From RUG13409 sp045616985 (GTDB lineage Bacteria > Bacillota > Clostridia > Peptostreptococcales > Anaerovoracaceae), in the NCBI GenBank assembly GCA_045616985.1, contig JAZLHU010000009.1, positions 1-30,340 of the forward strand: a stretch of 30,340 nt of DNA, given 5' to 3'. The notes below the pieces were generated by a model. It was not told where the DNA came from. It made no database searches and worked only from the letters and a program-made list of their open reading frames with translations. Of the stretch, positions 24,500-30,340 are shown piece after piece (position 1 is the stretch's first letter; each line of letters starts with the position of its first letter). The position numbers and the translations under genes are program-made.

Positions 24500-26014
24500 A
24501 TGAAAACCGGTTTTGATTCCGAAAAATATCTTGATGAGCAATCGAGATACATCCTTCAAAGAATAGATTCCAAGGAGTGCGACAGGCTCTATCTGGAATT
24601 CGGAGGCAAGCTTGTTCAGGACAAGCATGCCATGAGAGTACTTCCCGGATTTGACGAAAATGCAAAGATTAAGCTCCTTGCAAAGATGAAGGATCAGGCG
24701 GAAATCATCATCTGCATTTACGCAGGAGATATTCTGACAAACAAAACCAGACAGGATTTTGGCATTACCTATGATCTTGAGGTTATGCGTCTTATAGATA
24801 TGTTCCGTTCCTACGGACTGTATGTAAACTCAGTTGTTATTACCCGCTATGAGGATCAGCCTGCAGTAAATACTTTCATCACCAAGCTGGAGCACCGCGG
24901 AATCAAAACCTACAAGCACTATTTCACCAAGGGTTATCCGACAGACGTTGAAACGATCGTATCCGAAGAGGGCTACGGGGCAAATCCGTATATTAAGGTT
25001 ACAAAGCCTTTGGTCGTTGTTAATGCACCCGGGCCGGGGTCCGGAAAGCTTGCAACCTGTCTTAACCAGCTCTACCACGAGGCTAAAAACGGAGTAAAGG
25101 CAAGATATGCAAAATTTGAGACCTTCCCGATCTGGAATCTTCCGCTAAAGCATCCCGTTAACATTGCTTACGAGGCCGCAACCGTAGACCTTAAGGATGT
25201 TAACATGATAGATAACTATCATCTTGAAAAATACGGCGTTGCAGCCGTTAACTATAACCGCGATCTTGAGATGTTCCCTGTTTTAAAGCGAATTATCGAA
25301 AAGATCACCGGCGAAGAATCGGAATACAATTCACCTACTGATATGGGTGTTAACCGTGTAGGCTTTTGCATTACTGATGATGCAGTTTGCTGCGAGGCCG
25401 CAAAGCAGGAAATCATAAGAAGGTATCTCTTTGCCGCAGTAGATTACAAAAAGGGTCTGATTAGAGAAGAATGCCTTAAGAGGGCAAAGCTTCTGATGGA
25501 CGAGGTCGGGGTCACGCCGATGGATCGTCCGGTTGTGGGACCGGCTCTTAACTACAGAGAGCATAAAAAAACCATTAATCCGCCGCGCTATGAAAATACA
25601 ATTGCAATGGCTATGGAGCTTCCGAACGGAAAGCTTGTTACAGGCAGAAGCTCAAGGCGCATGGTTGCGGGCGCAGCACTGATATTAAATGCCATTAAGA
25701 TCTTAAGCGGATACGAGGATGACCATTTCCTTATTTCCGACGAGGTCTTGTATACGATGCAGCATCTTAAAACTGATATGCTTCATAAAAACACGGGAAG
25801 TCTTACTTTGGAGGAAGCCCTGACCTCGCTTGCGATTTCCGCTTCTTCGGATCCGAGCGCTGCACTGGCGCTGGAAAAGCTTTCTCATTTAAGAGGCTGC
25901 CGTGCACACTGTACTGCTATCCTTTCCGACCGCGATGCTCAGGTATTCCACGATCTCGGAATTGACGTCACCTGCGAAGCTGAATTCTCGTCCAACTCCC
26001 TGTATACCGGTTAA
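24500..26014 (+). CDS. DUF1846 family protein
   Basis: The start is placed at the ATG at 24500 (MKTGFDSEKYLDEQSRYILQ), which matches the usual start of the family and has GAGG upstream, giving 504 residues. An upstream ATG at 24461 overlaps the -10 box and is unlikely. Family features include LYLEFGGKLVQDKHAMRVLPGF, FGITYDLEVMRLIDMF and the glycine-rich VVVNAPGPGSGKLATCLNQL (a P-loop-like segment). DUF1846 proteins are conserved in Firmicutes and Actinobacteria, and their biochemical role is not established to my knowledge. The next gene begins 1 nt after its stop, so the two are probably coupled. Confidence 0.93.
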   Translation: MKTGFDSEKYLDEQSRYILQRIDSKECDRLYLEFGGKLVQDKHAMRVLPGFDENAKIKLLAKMKDQAEIIICIYAGDILTNKTRQDFGITYDLEVMRLIDMFRSYGLYVNSVVITRYEDQPAVNTFITKLEHRGIKTYKHYFTKGYPTDVETIVSEEGYGANPYIKVTKPLVVVNAPGPGSGKLATCLNQLYHEAKNGVKARYAKFETFPIWNLPLKHPVNIAYEAATVDLKDVNMIDNYHLEKYGVAAVNYNRDLEMFPVLKRIIEKITGEESEYNSPTDMGVNRVGFCITDDAVCCEAAKQEIIRRYLFAAVDYKKGLIREECLKRAKLLMDEVGVTPMDRPVVGPALNYREHKKTINPPRYENTIAMAMELPNGKLVTGRSSRRMVAGAALILNAIKILSGYEDDHFLISDEVLYTMQHLKTDMLHKNTGSLTLEEALTSLAISASSDPSAALALEKLSHLRGCRAHCTAILSDRDAQVFHDLGIDVTCEAEFSSNSLYTG

Positions 26015-26015
26015 C

Positions 26016-26846
26016 ATGAAAATTGCCGGACTTCAAAAATTAACACTCCTGGATTATCCGGGAAGACTTGCCGCGACACTGTTTACACCGGGTTGCAATT
26101 TGCGCTGCCCGTTTTGCCACAACGCTCCTCTGGTTGAAGAAAACGGCGCTGCTGTTTTACCGGACGGAAGCAGCATAGAGTGCGAATACACACCATCTTC
26201 GGTTCTGGAATTTTTAGCAGAGCGAAAAGGGCGCCTGACCGGCGTTGCAATTACCGGCGGCGAACCGCTGATGCAAAGCGGGATCGAAGACTTTATCAGG
26301 GATATCAAGGGGCTCGGATTTGATGTTAAGCTTGATACAAACGGCAGCTTTCCGAAAAAGCTGGACTATCTGATTTCCGAAGGTCTGGTAGATTATGTGG
26401 CAATGGATCTTAAAAATTCATGGGAGAAATATCCGATTACGGTCGGGCTTGCAGCCGATGCCGTGCCTATTGATTTTACGGGAGGCGGCAGAAAATCCGC
26501 GCATTATCCTGTAATGGATAAGATAAAGACGTCATTTGAAATTCTTAAAGAAGGACGTGCTGATTATGAGTTTCGGACAACCGTGGTAAAAGAGCTGCAC
26601 GAGCTTTCCGACATACAGTCCATGGCTTCGGAGATCATGATGGGCTTTGGAGAGGCTGAAAATATGAGCAGTTCTGTCGGAACAGAAAATGCAAAAACAC
26701 AGCCGAAATACTTTCTTCAAAGCTTTGTGGATTCCGGGGCTCTGCTTTGCAGCGGCTGCTCCGCCCACTCCAGAGAAACCATGCTGGAATTTCTGAATGC
26801 CGCAAGGGCAATATGCCCCGCAACACAGTTAAGAGGAATAGACTGA
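26016..26846 (+). CDS. nrdG: Anaerobic ribonucleotide reductase activating protein-like radical SAM enzyme
   Basis: The start is the ATG at 26016 (MKIAGLQKLTLLDYPGR), typical for this family. The longer open frame back to 25902 overlaps the DUF1846 gene. The product has 276 residues. C27, C31 and C34 (PGCNLRCPFCHN) bind the 4Fe-4S cluster of radical SAM enzymes, and VAITGGEPLMQ is the SAM-binding GGEP motif. It probably generates the glycyl radical on an anaerobic ribonucleotide reductase (NrdD) or a similar glycyl-radical enzyme. No nrdD is in the window. A Cys pair near the C-terminus (LLCSGCSAH) may bind another metal. There is no clear ribosome binding site, so translation is likely coupled to the DUF1846 gene. 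Confidence 0.9.
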   Translation: MKIAGLQKLTLLDYPGRLAATLFTPGCNLRCPFCHNAPLVEENGAAVLPDGSSIECEYTPSSVLEFLAERKGRLTGVAITGGEPLMQSGIEDFIRDIKGLGFDVKLDTNGSFPKKLDYLISEGLVDYVAMDLKNSWEKYPITVGLAADAVPIDFTGGGRKSAHYPVMDKIKTSFEILKEGRADYEFRTTVVKELHELSDIQSMASEIMMGFGEAENMSSSVGTENAKTQPKYFLQSFVDSGALLCSGCSAHSRETMLEFLNAARAICPATQLRGID

Positions 26847-26941
26847 TACATTTATGTTTCCTGCCATTTTTTAAAGTATTCTCGTTTTATTCTATAGGCA
26901 TTGAGCAGTTGTTCCAGCCTCATTTCGCTCATCTTTTCGCA

Positions 26942-27364
26942 TTAAAGAGTATTCCATTTCTTTTCCGCCTCTTCGAATTTTCTCTTTCTGATATATCTGT
27001 TTACCCGCCATTCAGCAAGATCGTACAAGAATAAACTGCTGTCTTCATTAACACGCCCGAGCTGAATTTCTACAGGTTCGCCGTCGTAAATAAAATCAGC
27101 ATAATATTTTTTATTCTTAGCCGTAATTCTTATTGGTTCTTCACATGAATCAATTTTGATTTCATTGACATTATTGCAAATTCCGTACAAAGCATCAATG
27201 GATAAGCCCAACGCATCAGCAAGGGCCTTAATAAACCCGACCCTGCAATTATTAATATCGACCTTCCCGTTGGAAAGATCGTTCAAAGTGCTGTATGCAA
27301 TATCAATCCTCTTTGATAATGCATACACGCTAATTCCTTGATTTTTCAAGTATTCCTTAAGCAT
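26942..27364 (-). CDS. XRE-family transcriptional regulator, probably leaderless mRNA
   Basis: The start at 27364 (MLKEYLKNQGISVYALSKRI) begins the helix-turn-helix (about residues 5-60, including YSTLNDLSNGKVDI). The 140-residue product also has a C-terminal region rich in charged residues (RVNRYIRKRKFEEAEKKWN). The open frame extends to 27487, but those codons run through a repeat and a terminator. The -10 box of its promoter is only 6 bp before the ATG, predicting that the transcript starts at or next to the start codon. An inverted repeat overlapping the promoter suggests autoregulation. Confidence 0.85.
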   Translation of the reverse strand: MLKEYLKNQGISVYALSKRIDIAYSTLNDLSNGKVDINNCRVGFIKALADALGLSIDALYGICNNVNEIKIDSCEEPIRITAKNKKYYADFIYDGEPVEIQLGRVNEDSSLFLYDLAEWRVNRYIRKRKFEEAEKKWNTL

Positions 27365-27370
27365 ATCTGC

Positions 27371-27399
27371 ATTATACCGCCTTATCGGTATGATTTCAA
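27371..27399 (-). promoter_or_regulatory. Consensus promoter with overlapping operator for the XRE gene
   Basis: On the minus strand TTGAAA (27399-27394) is followed after 17 bp by TATAAT (27376-27371). An inverted repeat, ATACCG (27374-27379) and CGGTAT (27386-27391) with a 6-bp gap, covers the spacer and half of the -10 box. This is a good operator candidate. The predicted +1 falls on the A of the ATG. Confidence 0.75.
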
Positions 27400-27400
27400 G

Positions 27401-27522
27401 TTGCAATTTTTGCCCCGAGTGCATTTCGCAACAAAAAAACTCCCAAAAGGGAGTTTTTGCAATTTTTACTCCGAGTGCAATCGGCAACTTTTACAATTTT
27501 TGCCCCGAGTGCATTTCGCAAT
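27401..27522. repeat. Three copies of a 32-bp repeat
   Basis: Copies lie at 27401-27432, 27457-27488 and 27491-27522. They share CAATTTTT, then a CCGAGTGCA block, and end in a GCAA-like motif. Copies 1 and 3 are nearly identical in the shared part; copy 2 has several changes. Copies 2 and 3 are 34 bp apart, while copies 1 and 2 are separated further by a terminator. The third copy abuts the mmgE/prpD stop codon. Confidence 0.7.
27435..27458. terminator. Bidirectional rho-independent terminator
   Basis: AAAAACTCCC (27435-27444), loop AAAA and GGGAGTTTTT (27449-27458) form a strong hairpin with a T-run on either strand. On the minus strand it terminates the capA-mmgE operon before the XRE gene promoter. 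Confidence 0.88.
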
Positions 27523-28905
27523 TTAGAGCGGAAGTGCGCTGACGTCGGAGAGGGTTTCCAAAGCCATGACGTCGGCAAAGATTTTTTCACAGGTTTCTGA
27601 TGGGAGGGGCTTGGCAGCCTTGCTCATGCAGGAGAGGAACTTTGCCTTAAACTGATCCGTGGACATTGGATTTTCGGGGTTTCCGAGCGTCTTTATTACC
27701 CAGCTGTCGTAGGATGTGCCGTCTGCCATTGTGATGGTGAGCTTTCCGCCTGTTTTGTATTCAACGTTTTTATCCCATTCGTCGTTTAATTCGTAGTCGA
27801 CTTTTTGCGCAAGGGCAAGGATATCGGCTCTTTTAAGCTGGTCGTCATCAAAGCTTTCCAGGCCGACATTGCCGTCAAGAAGTGCAGCCGAAACCGTGTA
27901 CGGAATTGAATATTTTGCGTTGATCGCATTTTGAGGTGCACGCTTTTGCTCCAGAGGCTCACAAACAGCTTTTGCAACCGTCGGGACCTCTGCGTGGATG
28001 GACTTGATATTTTCGATCTTAAGACTGTGCTCTGCCATAATATTTATTGCGGCATTTACACAGCCGTGATTTCCCATGCAGCACGGCCATGGCTTGAATA
28101 TAAGCTTTGCGCATTCCCAGTCCGAGCCGAGGTCTTTAAGAACAATCTCTTCATCGTAATCATCATCAAAATATGCGTGGTAAAAACCAAGCTTACCTTC
28201 AAACGGGTCTTTGTAACCCTTGATCCCCTTTCCTGCGAGAATTGCGGACGACATTGCAGATTTAGCCGCAAAGGCTTCCCTGATTGATCTGATCGGTGTT
28301 TCTTTGTTTTGCGTAAGCTCGCTGCTGCAGGTGTATTGAGAAAGGTTGAGACTCCATGCATCAATAATCTGATCTGCATCAAGACCGAGAAGCTTGCATG
28401 CTGCAGCCGTTGCGCCAAAGGACGTGAATACCGGCGGCATATAAAATCCGTAAGGAACAAAACGGGATGAAACCGCTGCTCTTGCAAGGCGGCAGGCGGT
28501 TTCGGAGCCTACGCACATTGCAGTAAGAAAATCCTTTCCGGAAATGTTTTTGTTTTTTTGCGCCATGGCAAAGCATACCGCAAAGGTGGATGTATTAGGA
28601 TGTATGGTGGCTGTTGCCGATGTATCGGCAAAATCCAAAGCCATGGTCATTGCAGCGTTTGCAAAGGCAGCCCAGATTGCAGGAAGCTTGATGTCAAAGC
28701 CGAGGATGCTTGCCTCCGGGCTTCCGCCTGCCGCAGCCTCGATCGCATATTCAACAAATTCTCTGCAGCCGTCGCCGTCTGCGCCGCCGCTGATAATTCC
28801 GATATTGTCCAGGACAGATTGCTTTTCAACTTCAAGAACACTTTCCGGAATGTCTTCGAATTTTATGCCGGCAACAAATTCAGCCAGCTTTCTTGTGATA
28901 TCCAT
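27523..28905 (-). CDS. MmgE/PrpD family protein
   Basis: This 460-residue protein is of the 2-methylcitrate dehydratase / cis-aconitate decarboxylase-like fold. Typical segments are the N-terminal VEKQSVLDNIGIISGG, FANAAMTMALDFADTSA with HPNTS, GSETACRLARA and IFKPWPCCMGNHGCVNAA. The last matches the conserved KpyP-type region of the family. Substrates of most members are unknown, so a specific reaction is not claimed. It starts 3 nt after the capA-like gene with an AAGGA site, so the two are co-transcribed. The nearby terminator ends this operon. Confidence 0.92.
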   Translation of the reverse strand: MDITRKLAEFVAGIKFEDIPESVLEVEKQSVLDNIGIISGGADGDGCREFVEYAIEAAAGGSPEASILGFDIKLPAIWAAFANAAMTMALDFADTSATATIHPNTSTFAVCFAMAQKNKNISGKDFLTAMCVGSETACRLARAAVSSRFVPYGFYMPPVFTSFGATAAACKLLGLDADQIIDAWSLNLSQYTCSSELTQNKETPIRSIREAFAAKSAMSSAILAGKGIKGYKDPFEGKLGFYHAYFDDDYDEEIVLKDLGSDWECAKLIFKPWPCCMGNHGCVNAAINIMAEHSLKIENIKSIHAEVPTVAKAVCEPLEQKRAPQNAINAKYSIPYTVSAALLDGNVGLESFDDDQLKRADILALAQKVDYELNDEWDKNVEYKTGGKLTITMADGTSYDSWVIKTLGNPENPMSTDQFKAKFLSCMSKAAKPLPSETCEKIFADVMALETLSDVSALPL

Positions 28906-28908
28906 TTT

Positions 28909-30051
28909 CTATTCCTTCCAAATTTCAACCTCGGATCCGACAATCTTGTGAACGGATGGGTCGAGCTCCATAGCAGCGGTGATCTTCTTTTCGTATTCCA
29001 CTATTTCGTTAAAACGCGGATCGTCAGAAGCACAAATATATGTCTGAGCGCCCTCGGGAAGGTACGACGGAAGATATGATACACGCACTACCTTCTTGTC
29101 TTTAATCTCGACCTTTGCAATCATGGTCAGATAAGAATCCATCGGAAAAGATCTTGTTGTTGTTTTGAAGGCATCGGAGATTGCCGTCATTTCCGTGTGA
29201 GACTTTGATGTCTTCATGTCCTGGCGCTTCATTTCCTGATCACGCTTAAAGTTCATAACCTCTTCCATGCAGAAGTTGCCGAGGCCGTAGAATACGACCT
29301 TGCCGTTGTAAACTTCGATCGGCTTAAGGATGTGCTGATGATGTCCGATAACAAGGTCTGCGCCTGCATCAACAGCAAAATGAGCATAATATCTCTCGTA
29401 ATCCGTAATAACGGCTTCCTTGAAGTGGATGCCCCAGTGGAATGAGCAAATTACGATGTCTGCCTTGGTCTTTGCTTCCTTTACCTGAGATTGCATTCTC
29501 TTAAGATCGTCAGGATGCGGGAAGGTATAAATTCTGCAAGGTGTGCCCGGCTGATCGTGCTCAACAGGGACATAAGCGGTGATTCCTCTTGCAGGGTTTA
29601 CGCCCGGGCGGGCTTCCTCTGCCCAGAAGCCCTGAGGAAGAATAGAGCCGTAGCCGAGAACCGCAACCTTTGTTCCTTCAACATTGATAACGGGATACTC
29701 TCTTGCCTTTTCTTCGTTTTCGCCTGCGCCTGTAAGATAGAGGCCTGCCTCTCTTATATTCTTAAGTGTATCTTCAAATGCCGTTCTTCCGTAGTCTACT
29801 GCATGATTGGATGCAAATGACAACACATCGAAGCCTGCAGCCTTGATTGCTTCAAGAACTCTCGGCTCTGAGGAGCATCCCATTCTTGTGCAGGATGAAA
29901 GCTCAAGCCTGTCGGAAAGAACTGATTCAAGCTGACCGAATACCAGGTCTCCTGCTGTAAGTGTCGGTCTTACTTTGTCGAAATAATGATGATATTCCTC
30001 TCCGTAGAGTCCGATATCTCCAACTGCATAAAATGTTAATTCATTTTTCAT
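28909..30051 (-). CDS. CapA-family (poly-gamma-glutamate synthesis-type) metallophosphoesterase-like protein
   Basis: This 380-residue protein has CapA/PGA_cap features: AVGDIGLYGEEYHHYF at the N-terminus, FGQLESVLSD, DVLSFASNHAVDYG, ICSFHWGIHF, DLVIGHHQHILKPIE and VFYGLGNF. These are metal-binding segments of the calcineurin-like fold. No signal peptide or membrane helix is visible, unlike membrane-anchored CapA, so it is probably cytoplasmic and may act on a soluble substrate. AAAGGAGAG precedes the ATG. It is paired with the MmgE/PrpD gene 3 nt downstream. No capB or capC is present in the window, so a capsule role is doubtful. Confidence 0.92.
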   Translation of the reverse strand: MKNELTFYAVGDIGLYGEEYHHYFDKVRPTLTAGDLVFGQLESVLSDRLELSSCTRMGCSSEPRVLEAIKAAGFDVLSFASNHAVDYGRTAFEDTLKNIREAGLYLTGAGENEEKAREYPVINVEGTKVAVLGYGSILPQGFWAEEARPGVNPARGITAYVPVEHDQPGTPCRIYTFPHPDDLKRMQSQVKEAKTKADIVICSFHWGIHFKEAVITDYERYYAHFAVDAGADLVIGHHQHILKPIEVYNGKVVFYGLGNFCMEEVMNFKRDQEMKRQDMKTSKSHTEMTAISDAFKTTTRSFPMDSYLTMIAKVEIKDKKVVRVSYLPSYLPEGAQTYICASDDPRFNEIVEYEKKITAAMELDPSVHKIVGSEVEIWKE

Positions 30052-30149
30052 GACTACTCTCCTTTATACCGCTCAGAACGTGTGCAAGGCTTTTGCTCAG
30101 ACGCGTTTTGCATAAGCTGCGTCTTTGAACACAGCGAGACTTCCGTTAA

Positions 30150-30179
30150 GAGCGAGCTGCTCTCCGCAGCAGGGCGCTC
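30150..30179. other. Structured region upstream of the capA-like gene
   Basis: GAGCG (30150-30154) pairs with CGCTC (30175-30179), and inside it GCTGCT pairs with AGCAGG-like sequence, giving an imperfect hairpin. The 289 bp from 30052 to the window end contain several similar short motifs (TCTGAGC, TTGCA) and no ATG-initiated gene. It may be a structured leader or a small RNA. Evidence is limited to the hairpin. Confidence 0.35.
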
Positions 30180-30340
30180 AGGAAGCAGAGCTGATTCTTG
30201 CACAGATGCCGAATCACTGCGAATCGTTTTTGCAGAAGCGGGTTTGCAAAAAACTAAATGCTTAGTGCAAAACGCTTATGCACGGCGACTGCTTGGCAGC
30301 AATCCTTGCTGCAAACAGTATAACTCTTTAGAATGTCACG

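Noticed and set aside
27401..27522. CRISPR array
   Set aside because: Only three imperfect copies, with gaps of 24 and 2 bp and no cas genes. One gap is a terminator.
27396..27590. Minus-strand frame through the three-copy repeat encoding repeated NALGAKI-like peptides
   Set aside because: It only reflects translation of the DNA repeat, overlaps the mmgE end and the terminator, and has no ribosome binding site.

Overview
Host. The window is a low-to-moderate GC Clostridia-type chromosome (Bacillota), possibly Lachnospiraceae or a relative. This rests on the minus-strand order ftsH - PucR/CdaR-type regulator - coaX - dusB - greA - lysS, strong AGGAGG-type ribosome binding sites, sigma-A-like promoters, an anaerobic NrdG-type radical SAM activase and a DUF1846 protein. 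The taxon is inferred from gene content and order only.

Layout. (1) 1-354: the C-terminal tRNA-binding module of a lysyl-tRNA synthetase, cut off by the window edge. (2) 289-12430: a 12.1-kb integrated element, bounded by a 24-bp direct repeat (one mismatch), with every gene on the minus strand. (3) 12404-19472: the housekeeping operon ftsH, regulator, coaX, dusB, greA, lysS, with most junctions overlapping or tightly spaced. (4) 19473-24361: an intergenic region with the ftsH promoter, then a lone 1476-residue protein of unknown function with a kinase-like catalytic core. (5) 24457-26846: a plus-strand pair, DUF1846 protein and NrdG-like activase. (6) 26942-27522: a small XRE regulator with a promoter that predicts a leaderless mRNA, a terminator and a three-copy 32-bp repeat. 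(7) 27523-30340: a capA-like / mmgE-prpD-like operon with a structured upstream region.

Main result. The element looks like an integrated plasmid or virus-like replicon that replicates by the CRESS (circovirus/geminivirus) mechanism. Its Rep has an HUH endonuclease and a superfamily 3 helicase. Directly upstream of rep is a perfect 12-bp stem-loop that reads TAGTATTAC on the rep-coding strand, the nonanucleotide known from circovirus and nanovirus origins. The element also carries a Tn916-type integrase and excisionase, an XRE repressor with a palindromic operator, an AlbA_2/Schlafen-type ATPase-like protein, and a defence cargo: a small membrane protein, a type III restriction subunit, a DUF2513 protein and a type III modification methyltransferase.

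Integration site. The element sits inside lysS. On one side LysRS ends at MKPLD plus a stop codon supplied by the element. On the other side the reading frame resumes in phase as a tRNA-binding (EMAP/Trbp111-like) domain. Recombining the two repeats restores one longer LysRS. Integration therefore splits a fused synthetase into a catalytic protein and a detached tRNA-binding module, and excision would rejoin them. Three TGGCGTAA repeats lie just inside each end and two more lie in the 3' end of int; these are probable integrase arm-binding sites.
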